A stretch of 60,678 nt of DNA from a virus: positions 1 through 60,678 of IMG/VR virus record IMGVR_UViG_3300032897_000004. One strand, given 5' to 3'. Below are positions 16,492-25,376 of this stretch, piece after piece. How positions within the stretch are numbered: the first letter of the stretch is position 1; the number at the start of each line of letters is the position of its first letter. Below the pieces are notes generated by a model. That model was not told where the DNA came from and did not search any database. It saw nothing but the letters and a program-made list of their open reading frames with translations. The translations under genes and the position numbers were made by a program.

Positions 16492-17475
16492 TTAGCTAAC
16501 GACCGTGGTGTACTGGTACAGGGTGTTGATGTCGATGGAAGCCTCGGCAGTGTAGTCAATGCACTGGATGATGTTCGCATTGCGCTGCGGCTCATAGTAA
16601 GTCGAAACGCTGAAGCGACCACCAGCAGGGCTGCCGCCCCACACGAAGGTGCGGGCCGGAGTGACACGCTTGGCCTGCAGGCTGCCACCAGCCGGGTCCA
16701 CGTACGCGATGATGGCAACCTTGCCCCACACGTCCGAGAGGGTCGTGGTGGGCTTGCCAGTCGTCGGGTCGTAGTACTCGGCCGCGGTGTTATAGAGAGC
16801 CCACGGCACGACGAGTTCGTCGATGTCGAAGACCTGGGCGAGCATCTGCTCGGTGATGTTGCGCATCGTGCCGAGCTGCACGTACTTCACACGCTCGATG
16901 ATATCGGGGTGCTGACGCAGTGCACTGAACACGGTACGACCGAGAATCAGCAGGTTCGGCTTGCGACCGACCAAGCCAAAGATGGTGTCCTTGGCCAGCT
17001 GAATGTCGTAGACCGGGTTCGAGGTGCCCGTATCCCACATGTTCCCGCCAGTCAGGGCGGAGGTATTCGTGAAGGTGCTGGTGTCCTGAATGAGGGCAGC
17101 AACACGACGCTCATAGTTGAGACGTAGAGTATCAACTGCAAGCTGAACACCCATCTGCTCCGGCTGAATAGCGGCGTCGGCGTTCGCCACTTCCTCACGG
17201 GCCACCGGCACTTCAACGCCGTAGCCGTCGCAAGAGAAGCGGTTCTTCGAGATGGTCAGGTTGATACGCGGGAAGACAGCGTTCGGAGCGCGCTTGACAT
17301 CGGGGATGTTGAACGACTCCTTACCACCGACCCAGTAGTAATCCGAGAGCTTCGGCACGATGAGCGGAGGAGCAATCTTCTCGGCGATACCCACCTGGGA
17401 GAGGTCCTGGCCGTACGCAACAGCGAAATCGCTAAGGGCTTGGTCGATGTGGACCTCAGAAACGAGGAAAGACAT
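16492..17475 (-). CDS. Major capsid protein (HK97-like fold)
   Basis: A 327-aa protein. Features shared with phage major capsid proteins of this class are KDTIFGLVGRKPNLLILGRT, VFSALRQHPDIIERVKY and ITEQMLAQVFDIDELVV, plus a late strand EASIDINTLYQYTTVV. It follows two cement-protein genes and a protease-scaffold gene, which is the expected late-head order. There is no long N-terminal delta domain, in keeping with a separate scaffold. SD-like GGGAGGTGAAC precedes the ATG. Confidence 0.88.
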   Translation of the reverse strand: MSFLVSEVHIDQALSDFAVAYGQDLSQVGIAEKIAPPLIVPKLSDYYWVGGKESFNIPDVKRAPNAVFPRINLTISKNRFSCDGYGVEVPVAREEVANADAAIQPEQMGVQLAVDTLRLNYERRVAALIQDTSTFTNTSALTGGNMWDTGTSNPVYDIQLAKDTIFGLVGRKPNLLILGRTVFSALRQHPDIIERVKYVQLGTMRNITEQMLAQVFDIDELVVPWALYNTAAEYYDPTTGKPTTTLSDVWGKVAIIAYVDPAGGSLQAKRVTPARTFVWGGSPAGGRFSVSTYYEPQRNANIIQCIDYTAEASIDINTLYQYTTVVS

Positions 17476-17498
17476 TTAGGAGTTCACCTCCCTTTCAA

Positions 17499-17906
17499 TT
17501 ACGAATGGCTCAACGTGCTGGGAAGCACGAAGATTTCGATGACGTTGTTGGCGCTGGCGGTCTGCGCCTCAAGGGCGATACCGACAACGTTGTTCTTATC
17601 GGTCGCAGACTTGACAAGAGCATTGCTCTGGGCAGTCGCACCGGCCTTGAGGAAGTCCCGCACGGCGACAGCGGTGCCACCGTTGACCGCGGCCTTGGAA
17701 ACACCAAAGACACGAACGACGGCCCACTCGCCACTCACCGGCTTGTTCTGCAGAATGCCGAGCACGACGTCGTTGCCGCTGCCGCTGAGGGCCTTGCAAG
17801 TCCCGGCTGCGGAATCCGCCATCACCGGGAAGTACAGAAGACTGGACAGGTCGGCAGTAGCCTTGAACGTCATGTCAACTGCAAACTGCGAATGAGCTTC
17901 AGACAT
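17499..17906 (-). CDS. Capsid cement protein-like, copy 2
   Basis: A 135-aa protein closely similar to the next gene upstream (17947-18348). Both share a D.TFKA..DLS...YFPV opening, NDVVLGILQNKP, VSKAAVNG/PSKAAVNG, a V.G.ALEAQT segment and an EIFVLP end. The pattern GxxVVLGILQN...G is that of DUF2190-type capsid cement proteins. It lies just upstream of the major capsid gene in transcription order. The pair is a tandem duplication. Confidence 0.72.
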   Translation of the reverse strand: MSEAHSQFAVDMTFKATADLSSLLYFPVMADSAAGTCKALSGSGNDVVLGILQNKPVSGEWAVVRVFGVSKAAVNGGTAVAVRDFLKAGATAQSNALVKSATDKNNVVGIALEAQTASANNVIEIFVLPSTLSHS

Positions 17907-17946
17907 ATCGAATTTTCACTCCCTTCAACAGGAGAACGTAGGTGGA

Positions 17947-18348
17947 TTAGAGACTCGCCGTGCCCGGAAGCACGAAGATTTCGACGACGTCGTTGGCGTT
18001 GACGGTCTGTGCCTCAAGGGCGAAACCAACAACGTTGTCCTGGTCCTGCACGCCGCCAACGAGAGCCCCGCTCGCGGTTGCACCGGCCTCCAGCCAGTCA
18101 CGAACGGCGACGTCGGTGTTGCCGTTCACGGCTGCCTTCGAGGGGCCGAAGATACGAACAACAGCCTCCTGATTAGCAGTCGGCTTGTTCTGCAGAATGC
18201 CGAGCACGACGTCATTGCCGGTGCCGCTAACCACATCGCACGTACCAGCCGTTGCCCCCGCCTTAACAGGGAAGTACTGTAGAGCGCTTAGGTCGGACGC
18301 TGCCTTGAACGTCAGGTCAAGAGCATACTGAGAATGAACTTGAGACAT
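17947..18348 (-). CDS. Capsid cement protein-like, copy 1
   Basis: A 133-aa protein, paralogue of 17499-17906 with the same motifs in the same order (TFKAASDLSALQYFPVKAGA; NDVVLGILQNKP; VVGFALEAQT; VEIFVLPG). Such proteins stabilise HK97-fold capsids at late assembly. The two copies differ at many positions, so both are likely used. SD-like AGAAGGGAGT lies upstream. Confidence 0.72.
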   Translation of the reverse strand: MSQVHSQYALDLTFKAASDLSALQYFPVKAGATAGTCDVVSGTGNDVVLGILQNKPTANQEAVVRIFGPSKAAVNGNTDVAVRDWLEAGATASGALVGGVQDQDNVVGFALEAQTVNANDVVEIFVLPGTASL

Positions 18349-18380
18349 CTATGTTTTCACTCCCTTCTGGGGGAACGAGA

Positions 18381-18400
18381 AGAGGGCCTTGCGGCCCTCT
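18381..18400 (-). terminator. Hairpin with GCAA tetraloop after the scaffold gene
   Basis: On the minus strand AGAGGGCC-GCAA-GGCCCTCT followed by TCTCG. The stem is perfect over 8 bp with a GNRA loop, 25 bases past the protease-scaffold stop and before the cement genes. It is probably an attenuating or processing element in the head operon. Confidence 0.55.
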
Positions 18401-18425
18401 GGTTTGCGAAACGATGGGCTAAGTG

Positions 18426-20747
18426 TTATTCGGCGCGGCCGAGCATCTGCGGATGGGCGACTTCCTTGTCGTCCACGAAGCGGATGCCGTATGCCTCGGC
18501 GAGAGCCTTGTTCTCCTTGAGAACGCGGTTCTGGCAGGTGCCATAGTCCACGTCCGGGTGAGCGAGGCGATACTCCTTGGTCAGCTCGGCGAGCTTGACA
18601 TGAGCGTTCTCGGGAGAGATTTCGTCCTCTTCCTTGTTCTCGCCAGCACTGCGTTCACTCAGGTCGACAGCGACCTTGTCCTTCTGAGAACTCAAGACCT
18701 CCTTGAAGAGGTCATAGTCACTGAGAGCGAGCTTACGAAGCCAGCCCGGATTCTCATCGTCGCCGATGTCGGCGGGGAGAATCTTGTTCTCGGCGAGAGC
18801 GACGGAGAGGAGCTTCTCGACCTTCGCAGCACGCTTAGCCTTCTTCGCTTCGGTAAGCTTATCGTTAGCTTCGGTAAGAGCCTTTTCGGTCTCGGCGAGC
18901 TTGCGCTCCGCCTCGTCCTTGGCCTCAGTCAGCTCAACCTCACGCGCCTCGAATGCGGCGAGGATTGCGTCCTCACTGGCCTCTTCACTCAGACCGAACT
19001 TTTCGGTCAGCTTGGTCATCTTGGTTTTCATCTCCTTTCGGACACTCATCGCGTCCAACATTGCTTCCGTTAGCTGCTTCGACTTCGCCGTAGGCTTTGC
19101 CGCAGCAACCTTGTTTTTCGCTTCCTTCATGAACATCTTCGCAGCGCCCACGCCGGTCTTACCGTGCATGTGGTTGCTCAGCTTCTCCATGATGGCTTCC
19201 ATCTCGGAGATGAGGTCATCGGTCGCCGAGGAACCGTCCTCGTCCTCGTTAGCTTCCTCCGGGTCGGCAGCGTCGTCCTTCGCCGCGGCCTTCTCGGTCT
19301 TGGCCTCTTCCTCGTGGTTCTCGACGTCGTTGTTCACGCCGTCGCGCTGGTCGGTCTTCGGGTCGGGCTCCTCCTCGGCGATGACGTGCTCGCCGTTGGG
19401 GTTCCACTCGCCCGGCTTGTTGGCCGTCTTCGAGTCGGCGACGTTGTCTACATCGTCGGCATTGGATGCCTGCTTGGTGGTCGGCTTGGCCTGCGTGCCC
19501 CGCGAGGGGTTGACGCCGGTCGAGGCCGGGTCCGCCATGTTGCCCAGAGTCTGCACAGGCGGCTGGTTCTGAGCGCCTGCGGCGCGGTCGGCGGGCGTCT
19601 GTACGGGGCCAGCCGTCGTGACGCCGGGGGCCGGAGCCGGAGGCATGGGCATCTGCACCTGACCGGTAGTGACTACACCGCCGGTCTGCGGATTAGGCTT
19701 GGGCGATGCCACGCTCTTCACCTTGATGGCCAGCTGCGCCATCATCTGCATGATGTTGTTGATGAGGTCCTGCTCGTCTTGAATCGCCGGAGTGATGCCC
19801 GGACCGGGCGCTGTCTGCGGCGGATGAACAGGCACGACAGGGTTACGCGGAACGACGGGAACGCCCGCCAGCTCGATGGGCTCCATCTCGATGAAGGGAG
19901 CCTCGACCTGCGGGGCCTCGCTCAGTCCGAACGGAGACATTGCTTCCAGGTCGGCCTCGCTGGCGGCCACCGGACCCATCATGCGCAGGACCGGCACGTT
20001 CGTGAGACAACCACTCTTCAGAACGGGACTCTTAATCTCGCCGGTCTCGGGCACCTTGTGGGGGCCAAAGTAGGGCGAGATGTAGCGATAACGCTCACCA
20101 CGGATGAGTTCCTCACCGTGCTTGTTCCAGTGAACCTTCGCATAAAGCGCCTCGCCACCAGCCCACGGTCGAATCGAGAGGTCCTTAATCCAACCCTCTG
20201 CCGGTGCCGACTGGTCATGACGACCGGACGCCTCGATGAAGGGCTCCGTCTCGCCTAGAACCTTGTCCTTGAAGTTCTGAACGATGCTTTCCGCCACCGG
20301 ACGAGTCAGGTCGAGGTCGTCGTACTTCGAGGTGCTGTAGTGGCCGATAGGGAACATCATCACGTCGACATCAGAGCAGCCCACGTCTTCCGACGCGGCG
20401 ACCTTGATGCCAACCTGACTGGCATAACGCTTCGCCTTCGCCAGCGCCGAAGCCTTCGCATCAGCGGAGACGCTCGACTGCGGAATCCGGCCTAGAGCAT
20501 TACGGATGTGAGCCTCATCGAGTCCACCCTGTGCATTCCGATAGGGAAAGTGACGCAGGCCGCGGGGCACCGTCTTGCCGTCCTTGTCTTTCTTGCCACC
20601 GGGCTCGATATACAGGAAGGCACTGTCGGGAAGGTCATTTTCTGCTTTTCCAGAAAGTACGGACATACTTTTATTCACCTCCCCTTTTTGGGTAGGAACT
20701 TTGACCTTAACTGCTGATGGGATGTGTACATCGCCGGGGTCTAACAT
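18426..20747 (-). CDS. Prohead protease fused to scaffold (Mu gpI-like)
   Basis: A 773-aa protein. Residues about 35-110 form a small domain with FLYIEPGGKKDKDGKT and LRHFPYRNAQGGLDEAHIRN, typical of phage head maturation proteins. Residues about 120-270 resemble Mu-type protease I (PFIEASGRHDQSAP; GGEALYAKVHWNKHGEELI; RYRYISPYFGPHK). Residues about 280-420 are a Pro/Gln-rich linker. Residues about 440-700 are long acidic coiled coils (LTEAKDEAERKLAETEKALT) typical of scaffold. The start at 20747 overlaps the portal stop (TAATG); ATG 20666, with a stronger GGGGAGGTG upstream, is an alternative. It guides and then degrades the internal scaffold (family knowledge). Confidence 0.82.
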   Translation of the reverse strand: MLDPGDVHIPSAVKVKVPTQKGEVNKSMSVLSGKAENDLPDSAFLYIEPGGKKDKDGKTVPRGLRHFPYRNAQGGLDEAHIRNALGRIPQSSVSADAKASALAKAKRYASQVGIKVAASEDVGCSDVDVMMFPIGHYSTSKYDDLDLTRPVAESIVQNFKDKVLGETEPFIEASGRHDQSAPAEGWIKDLSIRPWAGGEALYAKVHWNKHGEELIRGERYRYISPYFGPHKVPETGEIKSPVLKSGCLTNVPVLRMMGPVAASEADLEAMSPFGLSEAPQVEAPFIEMEPIELAGVPVVPRNPVVPVHPPQTAPGPGITPAIQDEQDLINNIMQMMAQLAIKVKSVASPKPNPQTGGVVTTGQVQMPMPPAPAPGVTTAGPVQTPADRAAGAQNQPPVQTLGNMADPASTGVNPSRGTQAKPTTKQASNADDVDNVADSKTANKPGEWNPNGEHVIAEEEPDPKTDQRDGVNNDVENHEEEAKTEKAAAKDDAADPEEANEDEDGSSATDDLISEMEAIMEKLSNHMHGKTGVGAAKMFMKEAKNKVAAAKPTAKSKQLTEAMLDAMSVRKEMKTKMTKLTEKFGLSEEASEDAILAAFEAREVELTEAKDEAERKLAETEKALTEANDKLTEAKKAKRAAKVEKLLSVALAENKILPADIGDDENPGWLRKLALSDYDLFKEVLSSQKDKVAVDLSERSAGENKEEDEISPENAHVKLAELTKEYRLAHPDVDYGTCQNRVLKENKALAEAYGIRFVDDKEVAHPQMLGRAE

Positions 20748-22099
20748 TAGCCCTCCGGCTGGGGGTCGATTTCGTCGTGTGTCGGTTCATAATCGCCGTC
20801 GGTTGGCGGGTCATAGCTGAAGTCGCCCACTAGGTTCGTCGGCGCAGTCGTCTGCGGCGTGTTGTAGGTGTCAAGCAGCTCCTCCGCGGGCAGCTCGGCT
20901 TCCTGACGGAGCCAGCGCCACGTGTTCGGACCGAAGGTCATGCCAGCCTGCTCAAGGTTCTTCATGGCAATGCCGAACGCCTTGAAGTCGATGCGGTTGA
21001 CGCGCCCGACGACGAGCCGCGGCATGTTCTCAGCCCAGTCCGAGAAGTTGTAACGGCACAACTCGGGAATGATGCCTGACGAATGGTTGTTAAACACTTC
21101 GCAAATGTACGTCGCTCGCGCCTGAATCGAGTCCATGAACATGTCGCCCAGCGTGCGCCCTAAGGCACGCGAGCCAGTCTGCGTGCGCCCAAGGTCAAGC
21201 ACCTCGGCGACCACCGCGTTGGACATCTCCTCGTTGCAGTAGTTGATGAAGTCGAGGAGGTCCTTCAGCGTGTAGCCGCTGGCGGCCTCAATCACGGCCT
21301 CCCAGTTCGGCGGCAGCATGATGTACATCTGCTCGTTGGCGGAGAAATTCGCGCCAATCGAGTTGGCTTGGTCGATGTCCTGCTGGGTCGCACCGACCGG
21401 CACCTGAAACTTCAGGAAGCCACCCATCCTCTCGGCGAGGATGAGCAGCAAAATCTCAGCCCGCTCCTTGTTGTACCAGGGCTTGTACATCGAGCGAAGC
21501 ATCGGCACGCCGCGGAAGTTGTCGCCTTCCTTCTGGTTGACAAACCAGAGCAGCTTGTAGCCGGGAATCTCGACATAGCCCTTTTCCAGCGTCATCTGCT
21601 TGACCGCATAACACATCCGGTCACGCACCCAGATTTCGATGATGGTCTTGGGTGGCAGCCAGCCGAGCCGCTTAATGCGAATGTTGCCGTCTTCGTACTT
21701 CCAGCAGCGCTCGAAGCAGCTCATGCCGTAGGCTTCGTACGTTAGAATCTCGTGCAGGGTCTCGCGCCATGTCCGGTCCATGTTCTGGAAGAGACAGTGC
21801 GAGACAAACTCCTTAATCTGGTCGGCCCGCGGGTCGCCCGGGTGGGCCGAATGAATCTGCCAGTTGGCATGCAGCAGCGGCAGGTCCATGGCGTTCAGCA
21901 CCCCGGCCAGCTTCGGGTCGCTCCAGCGCATGCGGTCGTAGATGCGGTAACCGTTGGGCGGCGTCAGGTCCGGGTTGTACTCCTGAACCGCCAAGCGGCC
22001 CAGGATGCCATAGGTCATACTGGTAGCGCCCAGCTCCCTGAAGTCGGGGTCTGGCACGTTATCGGATGAGCCCTTAAACTTCGGAACGACTAGCTTCAA
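20747..22099 (-). CDS. Portal protein (Mu gp29-like, DUF935 type)
   Basis: A 450-aa protein from TTG 22099, adjacent to the terminase stop. It has the signature of Mu-like portals: RMRWSDPKLAGVLNAMDLPL near the start, a helical FERCWKYEDGNIRIKRLGWL region, LGRTQTGSRALGRTLGDMF, and a C-terminal ENMPRLVVGRVNRIDFKAFG. It forms the dodecameric DNA channel at one capsid vertex. Synteny (TerS, TerL, portal, protease) is textbook. Confidence 0.86.
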   Translation of the reverse strand: MKLVVPKFKGSSDNVPDPDFRELGATSMTYGILGRLAVQEYNPDLTPPNGYRIYDRMRWSDPKLAGVLNAMDLPLLHANWQIHSAHPGDPRADQIKEFVSHCLFQNMDRTWRETLHEILTYEAYGMSCFERCWKYEDGNIRIKRLGWLPPKTIIEIWVRDRMCYAVKQMTLEKGYVEIPGYKLLWFVNQKEGDNFRGVPMLRSMYKPWYNKERAEILLLILAERMGGFLKFQVPVGATQQDIDQANSIGANFSANEQMYIMLPPNWEAVIEAASGYTLKDLLDFINYCNEEMSNAVVAEVLDLGRTQTGSRALGRTLGDMFMDSIQARATYICEVFNNHSSGIIPELCRYNFSDWAENMPRLVVGRVNRIDFKAFGIAMKNLEQAGMTFGPNTWRWLRQEAELPAEELLDTYNTPQTTAPTNLVGDFSYDPPTDGDYEPTHDEIDPQPEG

Positions 22100-23530
22100 T
22101 TACCACACCTTGCTCTTCAGACCGCCCGTTGTCGGGCGGGTCTGGAAAACGTTCTCTGACGTGACCTCATCGAAGTGACCGGCATAACCAACCATCAGGT
22201 TGAAGATGCCGTACCGCAGCGCGTCCATGACGTGCCCGTAGTACTTGTCCTTCGCATAGACGTCGGGCTGGTCCTTCTCCGGTATCAATGTCTCGAAGGC
22301 TGCAATCAGCTCCTTGCAGCTCGGGTCAACCAGCAGCCACTGAGCACTCGCCAGATGGTTCTGAATGAGCACGCAGCCATCCTTGAAGGCGCTGCGCATC
22401 GCCACAGGAGCCAAGTTCGCCTGCGAGAAGACCTGCATCTCAGACTGCGCTGTCTGAGGATTGCGGCCATAGCCCGCCGGGTCGCAGTAAGTGCAGAGCG
22501 GCTGCACGCCGATTCGCTCATCCTCCGCATGAATCAGTCCCGCGAACTGCTGCGTCGTGACGTCCTGCGGACAAATCTCATGAATGACGACGACCCTGCC
22601 CGTCGCCGTCAACGTGAGCCAAAGGCAAGCAACATGGTTCAGACCAAAGTCAACAGCTCGGAAAATCGGCTGATGCCGAAACTGTAGGTCCTCAAGGTCA
22701 ATCAGCGTGTTGGCATGCTTCTTCTGGTCAAACCGGTCAAAGAAGATGCCTTCCGCCGAGGCGAACGCCTCCTCCGGGTCGGCACAGAACTCGCGCCGGG
22801 CGAGCCGGATTCGAATCGCGTTGGTTACGTTCGCCTCGTACCATGCTGCGTCGCGGCTCGGGTCGGCATCCCAACGCAAAAACACCGGCACGAACTGCTC
22901 TCGATGCGGTTCCACCCAAAGCTGGTGGAAGAAGTCACTGCGTCTATATCCAGTCGAAACAACCGTGATTCGCTGCGCCGCGGGCTTCACGGTGGCCCAC
23001 ATCTCTTCCTGATACGGCATGAACGCCATCTCGTCGATTACCGCTCCCCATGGAGCGTATGAACGCATCATCGACTCCGTGGCGGGCAGTACCCGGAACA
23101 TGCAGCCGTTCATGAACCCCAGCGACAGTTTCGAGTTATCGTCGGGGTTGAGCGGCGCACGCCACTTTGGCGGCAAGTTGTTGCGCAACACCTTCAGGCG
23201 TCGCAGCATCTCCTTGCCCTCGTCCTCGCGCTTCGAGCACAGGACGATAAGCTTCGGACCCTCGAACGTTGCCTCCCAAAGGTAGTAGGCCAGCGCCAGC
23301 CACGTGATGCCGAGCTGCCGAGCCTTGAGAACAATGACCTTCGGGTTGTCCTGCATCGTCTGCAGGAGCCGCTTCTGTTCGGGCCACAACTTAAAGGGGA
23401 CAAGGGTTCCACTTACCTTGTCCTCAAGCTTACACGACTCTACAAATTCAATGAGGTCGGGCCTTCGATAGCGCTCAGTGGTGCGAGCTACTATTTCCCG
23501 CCAAACCTGCGAGCTGTCGGAGTTCGTCAA
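22100..23530 (-). CDS. terL: Terminase large subunit
   Basis: A 476-aa protein. The N-terminal ATPase has a Walker A-like KARQLGITW (residues about 67-75), a Walker B GAVIDEMAFM (about 165) and a coupling motif VVSTGYRRSDF. The C-terminal RNase H-like nuclease has AVDFGLNHVACLWL, TYCDPAGYG and a late acidic VMDALRYGIFN. It packages DNA through the portal. The start is TTG 23530, about 13 bases after GGAG, and overlaps the small terminase gene by 56 bases; there is no in-frame ATG before the Walker A. Confidence 0.92.
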   Translation of the reverse strand: MTNSDSSQVWREIVARTTERYRRPDLIEFVESCKLEDKVSGTLVPFKLWPEQKRLLQTMQDNPKVIVLKARQLGITWLALAYYLWEATFEGPKLIVLCSKREDEGKEMLRRLKVLRNNLPPKWRAPLNPDDNSKLSLGFMNGCMFRVLPATESMMRSYAPWGAVIDEMAFMPYQEEMWATVKPAAQRITVVSTGYRRSDFFHQLWVEPHREQFVPVFLRWDADPSRDAAWYEANVTNAIRIRLARREFCADPEEAFASAEGIFFDRFDQKKHANTLIDLEDLQFRHQPIFRAVDFGLNHVACLWLTLTATGRVVVIHEICPQDVTTQQFAGLIHAEDERIGVQPLCTYCDPAGYGRNPQTAQSEMQVFSQANLAPVAMRSAFKDGCVLIQNHLASAQWLLVDPSCKELIAAFETLIPEKDQPDVYAKDKYYGHVMDALRYGIFNLMVGYAGHFDEVTSENVFQTRPTTGGLKSKVW

Positions 23531-23927
23531 TGAAATCGTTTCTCTCCGTTTCGGGAATGCGCTTCAACGCCAACTCAACCAGCTGCTCGTAGCGTTCGCG
23601 CATGGCCTCTTCCGAGTAACCATTCTCGCGCGGGTCGGTCCGACGCCAATGCTCTGGGTCGTTGTTGCACAACCAAAAGATGATGGCCGTGACATTGCCG
23701 TTCATCGCCTTGTCGAACAGCATGTCCTTGACCTGCTCGTTCGCCATCGCCTTGGCTTCCTTGATTTCCTCGCGGAGCATAGGGTCCAAGTTCATATGGT
23801 CATAAAGGCAATAACGGCTGATGCCGAGCTTCTTCAGTGCATAGCTCTGACTACAGCCACCGGCTAGCATCTCAAGGAACTGCTGGCGGACTTCTGAAGT
23901 CCACTTATAGCCATCTCTGTCAGGCAC
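23475..23927 (-). CDS. Terminase small subunit-like DNA-binding protein
   Basis: A 150-aa protein. An HTH lies at residues about 10-50 (QFLEMLAGGCSQSYALKKLG then ISRYCLYDHMNLDP), followed by a helical region and the signature NGNVTAIIFWLCNNDPEHWR, common in phage small terminases and Terminase_5-like proteins. It recognises packaging sites and recruits TerL. It ends inside the terL start. Confidence 0.8.
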   Translation of the reverse strand: MPDRDGYKWTSEVRQQFLEMLAGGCSQSYALKKLGISRYCLYDHMNLDPMLREEIKEAKAMANEQVKDMLFDKAMNGNVTAIIFWLCNNDPEHWRRTDPRENGYSEEAMRERYEQLVELALKRIPETERNDFIDELRQLAGLAGNSSSHH

Positions 23928-24118
23928 TAGTATGCACCCTCAATCTTAACGTTCACCCTCATGGGCTTCTCGCGACCAAACGCCGCGAGTTTGATAACCT
24001 CGGGCAACTGTGACGCGTCGCACATCAACACGATGCGCGCCGTACCGTCAGCGTACATGCCGACCGTCATGCCCTTATCGAACAACGTGGCGTAGAAGTT
24101 TACCTCTAGGTCGCCCAT
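23927..24118 (-). CDS. Small protein, unknown
   Basis: A 63-aa protein, beta-like (LEVNFYATLFDKGMTVGMYA then DGTARIVLM), between the HNH and small-terminase genes. It overlaps the HNH gene by 13 bases and ends one base inside the TerS start. No family is recognised. Confidence 0.55.
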   Translation of the reverse strand: MGDLEVNFYATLFDKGMTVGMYADGTARIVLMCDASQLPEVIKLAAFGREKPMRVNVKIEGAY

Positions 24119-24423
24119 GGCTTCGTAAATGCCTCCGTGATACCCAGTAACAGACTGTCAATGTTGTCAGGAGTAACCGGCTCACGTAGTTGCACCAAGC
24201 CGTCGTGATACCCACGATGGCAGCGACTACAGAGCAACATCAAGTTCTCCATATCGTCGCCGCCGCCTTGGCTACGACGCTTGCGATGATGGACTTCGAA
24301 TGGCCCCTTGTGGGAACCACAGTTTTCACAGTACCCGCGGCCACGAGCCTTGCGGATATTGGCGCGGCAGTGAAGCGGGGGTGCGTTTTCAGTGCGACCT
24401 TCGAGTCGCTTATCGTCGCCCAT
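24106..24423 (-). CDS. HNH endonuclease of the packaging module
   Basis: A 105-aa protein starting at ATG 24423 (MGDDKRLEGRTEN); a longer in-frame extension upstream overlaps the neighbouring gene and was not used. The core has CENCGSHKGPFEVHHRKRRS then NLMLLCSRCHRGYH, a complete Cys/His HNH motif. Phage HNH proteins next to terminase genes assist cos-site cleavage in several phages (family knowledge), which would imply defined genome ends here. Confidence 0.82.
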   Translation of the reverse strand: MGDDKRLEGRTENAPPLHCRANIRKARGRGYCENCGSHKGPFEVHHRKRRSQGGGDDMENLMLLCSRCHRGYHDGLVQLREPVTPDNIDSLLLGITEAFTKPWAT

Positions 24424-24434
24424 GCTGCTTGCAC

Positions 24435-24752
24435 TTAGCGGTGCTTGCGCACGACTGCGCTGCTTACTCCCTCGGGGAGATACCGCGCCAGCTTTGCTGC
24501 TTCGAACATGCCGGGCGTAGGTTCTTGGAGCCGTTCGAACTGGGGCCGCCATGCGTTAATGCGACTCAGCTCGGCCATCTCCCAGCGGTCCATGTTGTTC
24601 CGCTGCGGAGGGAAGTACGAGTAGTGAGCGCCTTGCATGCACTCGACAATCTCGTCCAGCTCGTGTTTGCGCGCCTCGACGGCGCGTTCCAATCGACTCC
24701 GTAGAATCTCCTCTCGGCGGATTCTGTCTTGCTGCTGGTTCAGGGCTACCAT
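24435..24752 (-). CDS. Helical protein, first gene of late operon
   Basis: A 105-aa protein, mostly charged helix (RREEILRSRLERAVEARKHE then LDEIVECMQ) with a basic C-terminus. It is the first gene after the extended -10 promoter at 24781-24786, before the HNH and terminase genes. No family is recognised. Position suggests a role in packaging or late control. Confidence 0.58.
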   Translation of the reverse strand: MVALNQQQDRIRREEILRSRLERAVEARKHELDEIVECMQGAHYSYFPPQRNNMDRWEMAELSRINAWRPQFERLQEPTPGMFEAAKLARYLPEGVSSAVVRKHR

Positions 24753-24780
24753 CCATCAAATTGTGGTTAGCTTCATACTA

Positions 24781-24786
24781 ATTATA
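24781..24786 (-). promoter_or_regulatory. Extended -10 promoter of the late operon
   Basis: The minus strand reads TGT-TATAAT, a perfect -10 hexamer with the extended TGn element, 28 bases before the first late gene. No convincing -35 hexamer sits 16-18 bases upstream, which fits extended -10 promoters or activator-dependent use. The spacer region overlaps the end of the sigma-like gene. Confidence 0.62.
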
Positions 24787-24807
24787 ACACAAGGGGTACA
24801 ACATCCG

Positions 24808-25029
24808 TTAGCCTTCTATTAAACCGCAGAGGTAGTACTGGAGAGTGAACATTGCCCTCGCGTGAATCTGCTTCGCCGCCCCGACTTGACACCCCATTTC
24901 CTCCGCAATCTCAGGGAAAGACATGCCACAGACCCAACGCATGAAGACCACGTCGCGCTGGCGCTCGGAGAGTGCATCATACGGCACGTTGACAAAGTTG
25001 TCGCTCCAGTCGTCCTCATCGTAGTTCAT
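24808..25029 (-). CDS. Sigma region 4-like transcription factor
   Basis: A 73-aa protein from ATG 25029, overlapping the previous stop (ATGA). LSERQRDVVFMRWVCGMSFP followed by EIAEEMGCQVGAAKQIHARA is a sigma-70 region-4 HTH with the characteristic 'L..RQR.V...R...G.S..EIA' start. There is no region 2. It ends just upstream of the late promoter, so it may act as a late-gene activator. That function is inference. Confidence 0.72.
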   Translation of the reverse strand: MNYDEDDWSDNFVNVPYDALSERQRDVVFMRWVCGMSFPEIAEEMGCQVGAAKQIHARAMFTLQYYLCGLIEG

Positions 25030-25376
25030 GAGTGCAGGGCGCAGTAACGCCCCCGGTTGTAGCGGGACAGGACCGTCGTGCAGCCTGCATGCCCACAGAT
25101 GCGCACGGGTGGCTTGCAGACAAAGTGTCCCCTGTTGTCGATGAAGCAGTTGAAGCCCATGCGCTCCAACTGTAGGACGAGCTTCCGTATCTCTGACTGT
25201 TCGATGCGCAGGTGAAAGGCAGCCTCTTTGACGCTGCTGTATCGGATGCACCAGCCGTCTAACAGCTTCCGCTGCATGTTGTTGAGGTGTACGTCGGACG
25301 GACTGTCGCCCAACTCCCGCGAGCCGCGGGCATGCACTCCGCTGCCCTCATCCCAGCGGTAGCGATGCAGCTCCAT
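25026..25376 (-). CDS. Putative regulator with HTH and C-terminal zinc finger
   Basis: A 116-aa protein. The middle (SSVKEAAFHLRIEQSEIRKL then VLQLERMGF) looks like a winged or simple HTH, and the C-terminus CGHAGCTTVLSRYNRGRYCA then LHS holds a Cys/His zinc site. It is coupled to the XRE gene upstream and the sigma-like gene downstream by overlaps. It is likely DNA-binding; no named family. Confidence 0.6.
   Translation of the reverse strand: MELHRYRWDEGSGVHARGSRELGDSPSDVHLNNMQRKLLDGWCIRYSSVKEAAFHLRIEQSEIRKLVLQLERMGFNCFIDNRGHFVCKPPVRICGHAGCTTVLSRYNRGRYCALHS

Noticed and set aside
18766-20258. Long plus-strand frames of 268 and 364 aa
   Set aside because: Both are antisense to the protease-scaffold gene; they mirror its coiled-coil codons.
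24756-24776. Six-codon minigene MKLTTI before the first late gene
   Set aside because: It has no SD and its ATG falls at the expected transcription start; unlike the two accepted leader minigenes it may be chance.
25030-25251. Long N-terminal extension of the sigma-like gene
   Set aside because: It is antisense-like low-information sequence overlapping the 116-aa regulator; the ATGA-linked start at 25029 is better.
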